A stretch of 64,000 nt of DNA from Urechis unicinctus (Eukaryota; Annelida; Polychaeta; Xenopneusta; Urechidae): NCBI GenBank assembly GCA_034190875.2, contig CM067344.1:15176649-15240648 (forward strand), in the 5' to 3' direction. Below the pieces are notes generated by a model that saw only the letters and a program-made list of their open reading frames with translations, did no database searches and was not told the origin of the DNA. Position numbers and translations under genes: made by a program. Shown here piece after piece: positions 49,846-61,782 of this stretch (positions are counted from its first letter, which is position 1; each line of letters starts with the position of its first letter).

Positions 49846-50913
49846 ATGGATGGCTTAAAACCCCCTCCACCAATGAACTTCTCACAAGGTAATGTCAGTG
49901 CCACCTGGTATAAATGGAAACAGCAGTTTGTCACCTACTACAAGGCTACAGAACTGAATAAGAAGGAGGGTGAGACCCAAGTAGCAATTTTGTTGCATGT
50001 GGCTGGGGCAGAGGCCCAAGAGATTCATGCTACATTTGTGTATGATCCAGCTGATGATATCAAGGAGTATAAAAAAGTGCTTGAGAAGTTTGACTTGTAC
50101 TGTGAGCCTAGGAAAAATGTGGTATTTGAGAGGTACAAGTTCTGGCAAAGGGATCAGATGAAGGAAGAGCCCTTTGACCAGTGGGTCACAGACCTAAAGA
50201 CCAAAGCCCCATCCTGTGAGTATGGTGACCAGAGAGACTTGATAATACGAGATAAAGTCGTATTTGGGCTAAGGGATACCAGAGTAAAGGAGAGACTTCT
50301 GAGGGAGCCAAAGTTAACCCTAGATAAAGCCCTGGAAATATGTAGAGCTGCAGAGACCAGCAAGGTCCAGATGCAGGCCATGTCATCACCAGCATCAGCC
50401 GGTGCTGCCCAGGTACACGAGGTGCGTAGGTCCAAGAACAGAACCTGGAACAAGGGCAAACAACAAGGCCAATCTACAAAGCCAAAGAGTTCCACACCAG
50501 TCATGGTAAAGGATTGTGAATATTGTGGTAAGGATCATCCTAAAGGGAAGTGCCCGGCATATGGCAAGACATGTGCAAGGTGCAAGCAGTTACACCATTT
50601 TGCACAAAAGTGTAAGGCTGGGCAACCAAAACCTAAAGCAGTCCAAGTGTCACAGGTAGAAGAAGTAGTGTCACAGAACTTATTTGTTGGTCAGCTATAT
50701 ATAGGTGATCTGACATCACGGTGGCATGAGGACGTGGTCATCGACGGCACGGTGGTGTCTATGAAGTTGGACACAGGAGCAGATGCTAATGTCATCTCGT
50801 GTGAGGCATACCTGCAGGCAGGGCAGAAACTGGAGCAGTTGGCTCAGACCAAGACCACCCCTGGAGGGCATCGGTCAGGGCAGGATACGGCCACAGGGGG
50901 CTGCCTTCCTTGA
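49846..50913 (+). CDS. Gypsy Gag with start of aspartic protease
   Basis: The first ATG of the open frame is at 49846 (MDGLKPPPP); the frame opens slightly earlier at a GTG. Residues ~20-185 form a Gag/capsid-like helical domain (WYKWKQQFVTYYKATEL, EPFDQWVTDLKTKA). Two zinc knuckles follow: CEYCGKDHPKGKC (CX2CX3HX4C) and CARCKQLHHFAQKC. After these comes the protease active site MKLDTGADANVIS. The frame ends at 50913, inside the protease. The rest of the protease is in the next frame with pol, so either a frameshift mutation or a frame change during translation is needed to make it. Confidence 0.9.
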   Translation: MDGLKPPPPMNFSQGNVSATWYKWKQQFVTYYKATELNKKEGETQVAILLHVAGAEAQEIHATFVYDPADDIKEYKKVLEKFDLYCEPRKNVVFERYKFWQRDQMKEEPFDQWVTDLKTKAPSCEYGDQRDLIIRDKVVFGLRDTRVKERLLREPKLTLDKALEICRAAETSKVQMQAMSSPASAGAAQVHEVRRSKNRTWNKGKQQGQSTKPKSSTPVMVKDCEYCGKDHPKGKCPAYGKTCARCKQLHHFAQKCKAGQPKPKAVQVSQVEEVVSQNLFVGQLYIGDLTSRWHEDVVIDGTVVSMKLDTGADANVISCEAYLQAGQKLEQLAQTKTTPGGHRSGQDTATGGCLP

Positions 50914-53788
50914 TGTCAAGGTCAAGGACAAGGAGCAGACGATGCTATTCTATGTTACCAGTGAGAAACTAAACATCCTTGGCAGAGAGGCATGTGAGGA
51001 CCTCAGTCTGGTCAAACGTGTCGACGTAGCTCAGCGAGCACCAAGTTCCAAGGAGGAAATCCTGAATGTATATCAGGATGTGTTTCATGGATTGGGGCAA
51101 TATAGCCAGAAGTACAACATAGAGCTGAAACAGGATGTCATACCTGTGGTTCAGCCCAGCCGTACAGTGCCATGCGCCCGTCGAGAGAAGCTGAAAACGG
51201 CACTGGAAAAGTTAGAACGAGCGGGAATCATCGCAGGCGTGGAGGAACCCACAGATTGGGTAAACAACTTGGTGATTACAGACAAGAAGGACGGGACCAT
51301 ACGGATCTGCCTGGATCCCAAGCCTCTTAATGAAGCTATTAAGAGGCAGAGGTACGTCATCCCCACACCCAATGATGTGCGCAGCAGGTTGGCTGGTAAG
51401 AAGATCTTCACTGTTATAGATATGAAGGATGCATACTGGCACGTGGTGCTAGGAGAAAAGTCCAGCTACTACTGCACGTTTAACACTCCATGGGGACGCA
51501 AAAGGTTCCTTAGGATGCCGTTCGGGATTTGTTCTGCTAGTGAGGTTCTACAGCAGAGAAATGATCAGACATTTGGTGACATCAGCAATGTATATGTTAT
51601 TGCTGATGACCTCATCATTGCTGGAGAGAATGATGATGAGCATGATGATGCTTTTCTGAGAGTGCTGGACAGGGCGCGAGACAAGAATGTCAGGTTCAGC
51701 CCAGGCAAGATCCAGTACAAGGTCAGCGAGGTGATGTACATGGGCGACATTATCTCAGCAGCAGGGCTCAGGCCCGACCCAGCCAAAGTCGAGGCCATAG
51801 CCAAGATGGCCGCCCCGGTGGACAAGCAAGCGTTACAGCGCCTGTTGGGAATGGTGAAGTACCTGACCCAGTACATTCCCAACGAGTCCGATATCACAGC
51901 ACCACTGAGAGGATTGCTGAAAGAGGGTGCTGCATTTGTGTGGCAGCCAGAACATCAGGCAGCGGTGGATGCTGTAAAATCAGCACTGATATCAGCCCCG
52001 GTGTTACAGTACTACGACGTGAATCAGACGTGTACGATACAAGCGGATGCTTCCCAGTCGGGACTGGGGGCATGTCTGATGCAGGGCGGGCAGCCCATCG
52101 CATATGCATCACGTACACTCACAAGTGCTGAGGTCAACTACGCGCAGATAGAGTTGTTGGCGATATGCTTTGCATGTGCAAAGTTCCACTGTTACATCTA
52201 TGGGAAGGAGACAACAGTGCTCTCGGATCACAAGCCATTGGAAATAATACTTCGCAAGCCTATGAGCAGGGCATCTCCACGTTTGCAGCGCATGATGTTG
52301 CAGCTGCAGAAGTACACACTGCATGTGCAGTATACACCAGGCAAGGAAATGTATGTGGCAGACACCCTGTCCCGAGCGTCACAACCTCTTAAAGGCAAGC
52401 CTATTGATGGAGTGGCTGAAGAGGCGGATATAATGGTTTGCGCATTCATGTCTACACTTCCAGCGTCAGACCAGCGGCTCGAGGAGATCAGACAGGGTAC
52501 TCTTACTGATGAAGAGCTTTTGGCGCTGAAGCAAACTATCAGGTCAGGATGGCCTGATGCCAAATCGGCAGTGGACCAGCGTCTAGTGGAGTACTGGAAT
52601 ATCCGAGATGAGCTGTATGAATTGGAAGGAATTCTGTTCAAAAGTCAGAAGATAATTGTGCCACAGAGTCTACGCAAGGAGATGCTAGCAAGGATACACG
52701 AGGGTCACCTTGGAGAGGAGAAGTGTAAGCAGAGGGCCAGAGCGGTTATCTACTGGCCTGGGATGCCCAAGGATATTGATAATATGGTGGCCAAGTGTGC
52801 GATTTGTTTACAGTATCGCAGGAAGCAGCAGAGTGAACCTATGATGCCACATCCGGCACCTGACAGGCCATGGCAAAAGGTTGGTTCAGACATTATGACA
52901 TTCCAAGGCCGTGACTATTTGGTGGTAGTAGATTACTACTCTAAGTATGCAGAAATTGCACTGCTAGATGACAAAACGGCCAGCTCTGTCTTTAGGCACA
53001 TGAAAAGTATTTCTGCTAGGCATGGCATACCAGAGGAAGTGATGTGTGATAACATGCCATATGGGAGCAGAGAGTTCAGGGAGTTTGGGCAATCCTGGGG
53101 GATCAAGGTGACGACATCAAGCCCTACGTATGCACAGTCTAATGGCCTCAGTGAGAGGACAGTGCAAACCCTGAAGCAGTTGCTAAGAAAGGCAAGCCTT
53201 GAAGGAAAGGACATGTATTTGGCGTTGCTAGAGTATCGTAACTCGCCCATTTCAGGACTTCAGTATTCACCAGCACAGTTGCTGATGAACAGAATGTTGC
53301 GTGACAAGTTGCCGACGCATCCAGATATGCTGAAGCCTAAGATAGTAGGGTCCAAGCAGGAGCTGCAGGAGCGTCAGCAGCGCCAGAAGAAATACTACGA
53401 CCGAACAGCGAAGCCGCTGTCGAGCCTCCGAGATCAGGAAGTGGTCAGAGTACATCGGGGGAGTGAGTGGGAACCAGCCGTGGTCACACAGAGGTGCGGC
53501 GAGCCACGTTCCTACCAGATCACAGATGGACACAGCCAGGTGCTACGCAGGAACCGCAGGGATTTAATGAGCACCAAGGAGCCACCACCTGTAGTCATGC
53601 CGGAGACAGTCTCCGAGTATATTGTGCCAGTCCCACGAGATGAGGTGCAAGTGCAGCGACCAGCAGCACCACCAGTGGAGCCCCAAGTGCCCAAGCAAGT
53701 CACGGCTCCACCAAGGTCACTAGCGCGCACAAGGAGTGGGCGCAACGTCAGGCTACCTGCTAAGTACAGTGACTACAATTTGCAGTAG
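50783..53788 (+). CDS. Gypsy Pol: protease C-terminus, RT, RNase H, integrase
   Basis: The open frame overlaps gag by 131 bases in the +1 frame. Only its part from about 50860 is meaningful: the protease C-terminus with LNILGREACEDL, then RT (TVIDMKDAYWHV; catalytic box VIADDLIIAG, with ADD in place of YxDD as in K02A2.6-like elements). RNase H follows (IQADASQSGLGACLM ... IELLAICFA ... LSDHKPLE) with its D-E-D residues present. Integrase comes next, with a zinc module (HEGHLG...CAICLQYR), Asp in GSDIMTF, Asp in CDNMPYG and Glu in GLSERTVQ. The C-terminus is basic and Pro-rich and ends SDYNLQ. All catalytic residues appear intact. Confidence 0.93.
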   Translation: MLMSSRVRHTCRQGRNWSSWLRPRPPLEGIGQGRIRPQGAAFLDVKVKDKEQTMLFYVTSEKLNILGREACEDLSLVKRVDVAQRAPSSKEEILNVYQDVFHGLGQYSQKYNIELKQDVIPVVQPSRTVPCARREKLKTALEKLERAGIIAGVEEPTDWVNNLVITDKKDGTIRICLDPKPLNEAIKRQRYVIPTPNDVRSRLAGKKIFTVIDMKDAYWHVVLGEKSSYYCTFNTPWGRKRFLRMPFGICSASEVLQQRNDQTFGDISNVYVIADDLIIAGENDDEHDDAFLRVLDRARDKNVRFSPGKIQYKVSEVMYMGDIISAAGLRPDPAKVEAIAKMAAPVDKQALQRLLGMVKYLTQYIPNESDITAPLRGLLKEGAAFVWQPEHQAAVDAVKSALISAPVLQYYDVNQTCTIQADASQSGLGACLMQGGQPIAYASRTLTSAEVNYAQIELLAICFACAKFHCYIYGKETTVLSDHKPLEIILRKPMSRASPRLQRMMLQLQKYTLHVQYTPGKEMYVADTLSRASQPLKGKPIDGVAEEADIMVCAFMSTLPASDQRLEEIRQGTLTDEELLALKQTIRSGWPDAKSAVDQRLVEYWNIRDELYELEGILFKSQKIIVPQSLRKEMLARIHEGHLGEEKCKQRARAVIYWPGMPKDIDNMVAKCAICLQYRRKQQSEPMMPHPAPDRPWQKVGSDIMTFQGRDYLVVVDYYSKYAEIALLDDKTASSVFRHMKSISARHGIPEEVMCDNMPYGSREFREFGQSWGIKVTTSSPTYAQSNGLSERTVQTLKQLLRKASLEGKDMYLALLEYRNSPISGLQYSPAQLLMNRMLRDKLPTHPDMLKPKIVGSKQELQERQQRQKKYYDRTAKPLSSLRDQEVVRVHRGSEWEPAVVTQRCGEPRSYQITDGHSQVLRRNRRDLMSTKEPPPVVMPETVSEYIVPVPRDEVQVQRPAAPPVEPQVPKQVTAPPRSLARTRSGRNVRLPAKYSDYNLQ

Positions 53789-53970
53789 TGTGGGCTATGT
53801 GCTAGTAACCTCTGGCCCCACCATAGTTAATTCGTTTACTAGTGATGTTAGTGTTTTCAATAGTTCTTGAATTGTGTATGTTCCAAGTGTGACTTTATGG
53901 ACATTATGATAGTATGTGTTACTTATGAACATTATGGCACTACAACAGTGAACAGTGATTTCCTTTTCCC

Positions 53971-53981
53971 AAGAAGGGGGA
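53971..53981 (+). other. polypurine tract
   Basis: AAGAAGGGGGA directly precedes the 3' LTR and would prime plus-strand synthesis. Confidence 0.88.
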
Positions 53982-54083
53982 TGTTACAGAATGATACATT
54001 ATGATTACGATGTTTTGGTGGGAATCGCACCTAAATGTTTATTCGTAGTGGGATGCTTTTTCTGTTGTGTTGAATCTGTCACA
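53982..54083 (+). repeat. 3' LTR (102 bp)
   Basis: Same length as the 5' LTR with one substitution; followed by the right AGAGA target duplication (54084-54088). Confidence 0.96.
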
Positions 54084-54088
54084 AGAGA

Positions 54089-57000
54089 GAAATGTACTTA
54101 AGTTTGCATATCAATTGACATCATCGAATGGTAGAATGAATGAAGCAGCGTATGCGATGTACATGTCAGGCCCATAGAGTCGATAATGAACTCATAATAA
54201 TTACCGCTTAGTGATATTTCATGGTAGTACTGCTATGTAATTACAGTATGTTGTCATGATGGTGGGATCATATTGGTCTATCCCGGGCGCCTGCGGTGCA
54301 TGGACAGAATTAAATGCATAGTGTTGCTGTATCTTTTTTTTCGTATCTTTTATTTAGTTTTCATAGTATGATAATATTGTCTACCAAACATGAACTAGTA
54401 CGAGGTTTGCCAGGTTGCACTAGGTGTACCACGATAGACGGACAAGCTGGCGTTCCGGAATATGAAATCATTTGTCCGTTGGGGGCAACTCCAGTCTAAG
54501 CAAGGCCCGCTTTTGGAAGATAATCCATGTCTCCTTGAAAATCACTCAAGTCGTATTTCTACGATGATTCGATTAAGTCTTCTATGGTATATCGCTTTTT
54601 TCTCAATAAAAAGATAAACACTATTTCTTGGTTATACCACAGAATGAAAATCATCGCGAAATAAATCCCGACCTTAATTTTCATTTATCATTAATTTTCC
54701 TGATTGAACGTTGTTGATCTACTTCTTGCTTTTACCAATGAGCGTTTGAACTTTTTATTGTAAACGTAACTTCAGTATTTCAAACGGACGAAGTCCTTCA
54801 AACAAACGTTTATCAGACATATTGAAAGTGCCCCCTCCTGGTCGACCAAACGAGGAGTTGACGTGGGAAGCTTGACATGGAAATGAAACATAGCCCAGTA
54901 ATAAATGTGGCGGATATCGACCAGTGAATAAGAAGCTGTACTTTTCGGGTCCATGACATCATGACAGTACCTGATGACAAATGTATTCACCACAAGCGGG
55001 GGAAACGACCAAATGTTAAATACTCAGATATGTTTTTAATGGTCTTCCAACCGGGTCTTCCACCTGCATTATCTACAATATTTGCAGCACAGTAGAACCT
55101 GTGTTTTAAGGACACCAACGGGAGCTGGTCAAGTGGTCGTTATAAAAATGTGTCCGTTCACGACAGTTTTCTTTAATCGAAACCCTAACATCGTGGCTAA
55201 TTGCGCGTCCGTGGTCTGTATTAGACAGGTGCCATGCTATGCCGAGTATGCAGACCTGAGAAAATTTAGCACTTTGCCAATCGAGACATGTATTGTTACA
55301 TTTATAACAGTTTTAGAACTACCTTGATTTTGATAAAACTCCATAGCTTCACAAAACAGTTATCCCTCGGGCTTGATTCCATTAAAGCGTTCTTATTTCA
55401 TCGAGATATATTTAAAGACCGGGATAAGCGAGCAGTTGTGGCCAACGCGCTCAAGCGGCATTCAGATTCAATGGTAATTCAGCAAAACTCTAGTTAAAGT
55501 AATTCAACAAAGCTCTAGTTAGAGTGGCCGGTAGTAAGTGCGGGCGTGTAGCATATGTAGTATAAATAATATCTCACCGTAGAATTTATCCGGAGGACGA
55601 TTGTGCGCGGCCCATTTAAAGCCCGCGATTTTACCCTGACCATCCGAATGGCGAAACTGGATACAGAGTTGTAATTGCATTTGATCTCCATTTGATGGAG
55701 GGCTGGGCAATGTCGTTTAACTGAATATTATACAATGAGCTTTAGTGGAGTTGGCGCACGAGAATGCAATATTTTCTGACAAATAGAGCATAAACAGATT
55801 TATGTTTGATGCCGCAAACGGGGACAGTGTAGCCCTGCTACATAGACGTCATGCAGGGCTAGTGGCAGTAAGGTCATACCAAGTAGCCCAATAGACCAAC
55901 GTCAGGTTTAAGAGGAGTGCATGCAGCACTACCCGTACTTAGTTCGAAAGAGCTAATACCAAGGTCTGAGGTCTTAACCTCATACGACACGGTGGTTGCG
56001 TTTAAGTAACTCAATAATAAATTAAGAAAACTCCATCGGATGTGGACCTAGTCGGACCCTCAGTCACAAAAGAGGCACTAAATGAAAACGCCCTAGCAAC
56101 CCAGATACAACCCTCGTGTAATGATCTTCACGTTTTCTTAAATATCTCGGGAATCGTTTGGTGTGAAGCTGCGCATGATCATCGTGTGTAGGTGCCAACA
56201 TTATAGAATGTTGACGTATCTCAGGCGGGTGATATGGGACCCCTCCCCCCCCCCCCCCCCCCCACACAAATCACCCTAATGTGTTTCACCCACATAGCCA
56301 AGCAATATCGAACAATTCACGTTCTGAGGAGTGGTGTGCTGTAGTCGACGGTTTATCGATGGGATGATCCGAAACGATGATCGATCGTGAGTTAACAGAC
56401 GATTGCCACCACGATGCATTGGCCATGGTGTCAACATTCTGACGTTGTTGGTACTGGTATCGCATGGTATCGATTCTATTGTTCACATTCCGGGGCACGA
56501 TTTCCGAATTCTCGTTGACACATCGCAGTCATCGATTGGATTTTCCACATGGTGTGGCAGTGTATGGTTCTTTTTATCCTCTGTTATTATGATGTATGTG
56601 AAGAGAGACAGGAAGAAGGAAATGAAAAATAACACAATAGACCAGATGGTACGATGAAACTGCCAAGGCCTGGCCTATATAGCACCGGCCGTGATACCGA
56701 ACATCATGGCACACGGAATCGATGACTAGCCAACCCTAACTCACACAAGTGCAGCTAAATCATGACGCAGATGGATTTATTTCAGAGCACATGTCCGATA
56801 AAAAATAAATCAGCTGCATCTAACAAATGTGGTATCATTTACATATGTACAAGTCTGCAGGTTGAATGAATAATAATAAGAATTAATTGATTCTCGGCCA
56901 CATGCCATATCACAGGTGAGGTATTTTACAGTAAGGTCGATAATACTCTTTTGTTCTGCCAGACGGATGGTAATTTAGCAGTTAATAAAACAAACAGTGT

Positions 57001-57113
57001 ATGTGTTGCCCAACGATATGAGGAGACATGATAAATGAAGAAAACATCGCATGAAATAGGTAATTGATGCCTGGCATATCGAATAGTAGAGATTCGTTCG
57101 CATTTCTCAAGCA
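54089..57113. other. rest of unit 2 (upstream of copy B) and downstream flank of copy C
   Basis: No gene supported. It holds the end of segment b, segment c (54726-55692) and segment a of unit 3 (55693-56560) with a C homopolymer at about 56241-56263. A minus-strand open frame at 54772-54993 recurs in segment c of unit 3 (63129-63353) with an in-frame 3-bp difference; it has no recognisable motif and is not called. Confidence 0.5.
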
Positions 57114-60100
57114 TCACTCTCCAGTGCTCTGGGGTTCTGTTTCCTCTTCTAACTGGTCGAAGTTTTTATTCCCAGTGTGTTTGATAAACCAGGCAGGTTT
57201 GATAATTATCAATACAAAGTTAACGGCGAAAACCACAACAAACACGACGACCCACTGTGACAGGACCGATATATCATTGTTAAGTGTGATAACAAAATCC
57301 ACATTAGCCATCATTATCTATAAAACAAATATGAACGGTAGAATAAGTAAAATCAAGCAATCAAAGCATGAAAGCAAATAAATGTCACACAACACGACAA
57401 ACTTGTAAATCTATAAATGACAACAGAATGTGAACACAGAGAAATGAGACATTCCACTGTCTTACCTGTGTGATAACTGTAATTAGTGAGGTAGCACCGA
57501 ACGTGTACCACTTGGAACCAAGCTCGTCATCGTTAATGGTGCTGTCTATCATCCACCAAACCAGGAGGACGACGGCCTCCACTGGTGTGACGTAACTGGA
57601 TCATTAGCCAATCAGGGATGCGAAATGAATAGGATGTTTGATACCATAATGGGTTTGTCATATAATATAAACAAATACTTTAAACGGAATCGAATTGAAA
57701 TGAGTCTTTTAAAATCCATTGTTCGCAATAATGTGACGCAGTGAGCAGAGTATAACATATAGAGCCCTTTTTAGAATAACGCAAAGAAAAATGAATATGC
57801 TCAATAAGGAACCATGGATTACTATTTGAGTATGTATTCATCTGATGAAAATGTACTAGCAGACACAACAACACACTGCATGGACGTTGACTCTATCCTG
57901 ATATGATGAACCATGCCTGGCATTCATCGGGTCATGGGAATGAACCCTTATGACGGAACCCACCTTGTGATTTCAACACAATCGACACCAATACCTACTT
58001 AACTATACACTTCCATCCGTAGGGCGCTTTCCAGTCGCCATTGTCAATACCGTTGATGATATGTTCGCGGTATGTATTAGCACCGTAAAGAATGACTAAT
58101 ATTTGGAGCAGCAGTCCATTCAGAAGCAGCGCTATTCCCCACGTGAAGTCCTTAACACAGGTGTCGTAACATGTGTCGTATGTTAGACCGAAAAGACCGG
58201 TATAATGCACAAAGTAGAATAGTGTTGCTTAATGTATACAATGATTACCTGGTTGGTGAGGAAATCCAGATTTAACGCCGAACCCAGCCCTAACAAGAAG
58301 TAACAGCATGTTGCTATTACCACGGCTAGAATTTTCTTCACTGAAATCATTAACTTTCTAAATGAATAAAAATAAATAAACGTAAATACACATATATTAA
58401 TTCCCCAAATGCAAATCGTCACTTCTATCAGGATACATAGTTGGCTCACCACCAAAATCACAGAACGCATGCGTCAACATTTCCAACATGGCGATATTAG
58501 AGGAGAGAGAAGCAAACACGAGGCACACGAAGAATAGTACGGCGATGACCCGTCCAAGCCCGCCCACAGATGACAGCAGCTGAGGCAGCCTAACAAAATC
58601 ACAACCACGCTATATGTAGCATGCCGTAAATACTTCCAGCTCGAGTATCTTTATACAGAATAAAACAACCATATATGGTAGCAGTGTCTATAATGTCTGA
58701 TAATGTTACAAAACCAAATCGTGGTTTCATTAGTAATCAGTGATAGGGGATTCACTGATCCTCATTAATCAATACGCAATCATTTTTCAGTTTTGTTATG
58801 CTTAGCATGACTGTGAAAGACGGCAGTCATCACCGGCGTACCATATGAAGGTGAGACCGGTGCTGCCCGGTCCGGATTCTTGGAGAACTTTGAGTATGTC
58901 GGCGTCTGTAGCGTTCGGCGTTTTGCTCTTTACAGCCGAGAACACCGTTGAGAACATCATCATACCGCAGAGTATACTGGTTAGCAGAAGAGTAGATGTA
59001 TATAAATATCACGGTAATTAACTGTCGAACCATAGCGTCAAACTCAAAGGGTATTAACGAAAGATGCATTTTAAGTTTTTCATACAAATTATTAACGGTG
59101 ATATTTGAATTCTGCGAAGTGATATCTTCTTGAATAAGAAAAATATGGAGTTCTGTTGCTAGGAACAATAATGGAGTAATTACTCCGATGAACTTTTATC
59201 CAAATTGCTTGCAAGTTTCACATTTGAATGGGTTGGGCGCGCTCGTGTAAGTCTGTTGAGCGTCCCTACCTGACAGCGTTGTTCACTATGGGGATGAGGA
59301 GGGAAAATTGGACGATTTTGTGTTTGCGGGACATGTAGGCGGCGTAAGCCACAAAGATCCCAGTTCCAGCTCCGGTGTCGAAGGCATTCTGACTGGCCGC
59401 GTCGACCCAGAGGAGCGGGTTCTTCAAGGTGGCTGTATCGGCAAACACGTTGCCATGGTTAATGAAGCTGGAGGGTGGTGATTGTGGTGATCGGGATGAT
59501 GACAACGTTGATGTGAATGCTTTCGAAATTAATGGCAAGGAAGAAGAAGAAGAGGAAGACGAGGAAGAAGAAGAAGAAGAAGAAGAAGAAGAAGAAGAAG
59601 AAGAAGAAGAAGAAGAAGAAGAAGAAGAAGAAGAAGAAGAAAAAGAAGAAGATAATGTCGATGATGGTGATAATAATGATGATGACTTTCATTATAATGA
59701 TGATTATAATGCAGATGATGATACAATGTCAATGATGATGATGCTGATGATAATCGGGAACATATAGCAGTATGCACGAAGACGACGGTGACGACGACGT
59801 CGCAATACGTACCCCAGTCGGGCGTGAAGAGGAAACTGAGCCCGTAACTGGCGTTAGGCCTTGTCATAGACCAGAGAAAGACTACCTACCCCCAGTAGGA
59901 TGAAGAGTCCGGGAGCCAGGATGAGGTTGGTCTTCTCGATAGTACTGACCCCCTTCAGCAGGGTCAGAGAGGTCAGCAATAGGGCGATAGACATGGTGAG
60001 GACGGGCCAGGATGCCTCCTGACGTCACATCGGCCAATGGAAGCAAGCACAGTGAAATACATTAGTTTGGATGGAATAACGCTCAATAATGCCTTATTCA

Positions 60101-61782
60101 GGCGTCTGAGCGAATGTTAGGTGGATCATAAATATATACTAGTATACATGTAGCCAACTGCTCGGAAACCCGCGATCGGACCCAGTAGTCTCTCGGGCAC
60201 GGGATATTGATTTGAAATGAAGCTGATCGAATGCTGCATTTATGTTTGCTGTTTGTGTTAGGTCATAAAAGACTAAAATATATATATGACCGAGAAATAA
60301 ATTTTGTTGTTACATGAGTGGAAGGTTTTTACCTGGGCAAAGTTATCGAAGACTTCTAGACTGGCTTCATATGTGGTGGGCAGAGGATAAGCTATGCTAC
60401 GGAATGCGTAGTAAAAACACCAGCCGGTGATGACAGTGTAGTAGGCGCTGTATAGATAGAGTGGGGAAATGTACGGGTTATTATGAGCAAGAAAACAATG
60501 AACATCAGAGCTTTCTGAGAACGATAGAAGTCTGCGACATAAAACATCATAGACGAAGCAATGAAATCGTTGTTAGCGAACGCAACAATTATACAACGGT
60601 TTCAGATAGATAGCACGGAATTATATAATGTTCCGTAGGGAGCGATAAATAGACAAATGAAAACCATAAAGTCACTTACTCTTTACAGAAGAAAGAAACC
60701 ATTCAATGATATCATTTAAAAATCTAAGCCATATATATCCCGTAAGTTTAATGGGAACTTTACATTAAAAATAACAGACACCATGTTGGAGAGTGCTCCA
60801 GCCAAATACTGGCAATGGCTATTTGAAGCTACTTATATAATAAGACTATATACCCATCATTTCAGATAACCATATGGAAACGGGAGTATGGCGCAGGACT
60901 CACCCTACGAAATAGTTAACTAGAGTTATCCACATTCCGCACCAGGCGGCGCGCGGGCCGAGTAGCTGAGTGAAGGAGAGAATGACGCCTTTCCGGGTGA
61001 AGCGACCTAGGCTGTACTCGATCAGTAGCATGGGGATGGACCAGAGAAAGAGGAATGAGAACCACGCCATGATGAAACAGAGGGCCCCTGCAACAAGCCA
61101 TTACAACCAAGATTTCATTTAAAACAATACCATCCAATCACAGCCGGTTTTTTGGTTTTACATTATTCCCTTTAAAAAATCTAGTATCCATCAATAGCAG
61201 AACATCAATGAGTCAATACCTAAAATCTATCAGAAGTACTGCTTTACTTGATTCAGTTTAAATATATGTGAAAGAGAGATGAAACAGGATAAACGTACAT
61301 GAAAGGAACTTTTCATAAATAAGTATAAACAAAAGAGCCTAAAATACAGCATCTGGCCTTGCTTTTTTGCAGATTGATACTGTTTCTATGTACACAGAGA
61401 CGGAGCCAGCCTCTTGCAGGTGAAAGCGCCTGTCATTTTAGTCGCATCATTTACCTCCATCGCCGGCGTTTCGGGCCAAAACTCGGGGATAACGCCAGAT
61501 GTTACCCGTCCCAATTGCACAACCCAGGCAGGTCAAAACAAGACCTATGTTGCTGGAGAAGGTCTTCTTTTCATCGCTTTCGCAATCGTCTTTGTCATCA
61601 CAGGCCAGTGGTTTCTGTATACAAAAACCCGCTGTCTCTAAGAACCACATTTCCATGTTCCTTGTTCTCTAAACTTTCAGAGTGAACAGATCCTTGTATT
61701 AAAAGGAGTTATTAATTGGGATTAAAAAGAATGCCAATTTCTCTTGACTTACCAGTGGTGTGCCTTCTGACGCCTTCGCCAT
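57114..61782 (-). pseudogene. SLC6-like symporter, copy C, 4-bp insertion in exon 5
   Basis: It has the same exon plan as copies A and B, from ATG at 61780-61782 (exon 1 61753-61782) to the stop at 57114. The TM1 exon is intact, as in copy A. Exon 5 carries an extra 4 bp (a TACC-type duplication, 59884-59892, where A and B read TACCCCC or CACCCCC once). This shifts the frame in the helix LILAPGLFILLGVV and removes everything downstream. It shares exon 7 variants with copy B, so B and C are sister copies. The 4-bp duplication is less easily explained as a read error than a homopolymer slip. Confidence 0.87.
59536..59651 (+). repeat. GAA/TTC microsatellite in intron 5 of copy C
   Basis: The longest of the three: 27 bp (9 triplets) longer than in copy A, with the second GAC interruption lost, leaving a purer run. 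Confidence 0.93.

Larger units (their letters stand above)
49674..54088 (+). mobile_element. young Ty3/Gypsy LTR retrotransposon (K02A2.6-like), 4405 bp
   Basis: The element is 49679-54083, flanked by AGAGA at 49674-49678 and 54084-54088. The empty site is visible in units 1 and 3 (GCCAGAGAGAAAT), which proves insertion with a 5-bp duplication. LTRs of 102 bp start TGTTACAG and end CTGTCACA. Gag-protease and pol frames are long and open. The two LTRs differ at a single base, and the insertion postdates the unit duplication. Confidence 0.97.
43799..55692. repeat. tandem unit 2 (segments b+c) with copy B and an inserted Gypsy element
   Basis: 43799-49678 plus 54084-54725 match segment b of units 1 and 3, and 54726-55692 is segment c, shared with 63081 onward. 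The interruption 49679-54083 is a retrotransposon. Units 2 and 3 share small variants absent from unit 1, such as a 9-base insertion near 44641 and 57405. Confidence 0.92.

Noticed and set aside
54772-54993. Minus-strand 73-codon frame in segment c, also in unit 3 with an in-frame 3-bp difference
   Set aside because: Only two copies, recent duplicates, and no recognisable domain; one in-frame indel is weak evidence. It remains worth testing against transcripts.
40188-59767. Glu-rich and Lys-rich plus-strand open frames at the three GAA tracts
   Set aside because: They are translations of a microsatellite within an intron of the minus-strand transporter genes; upstream residues are the antisense of exon 6.
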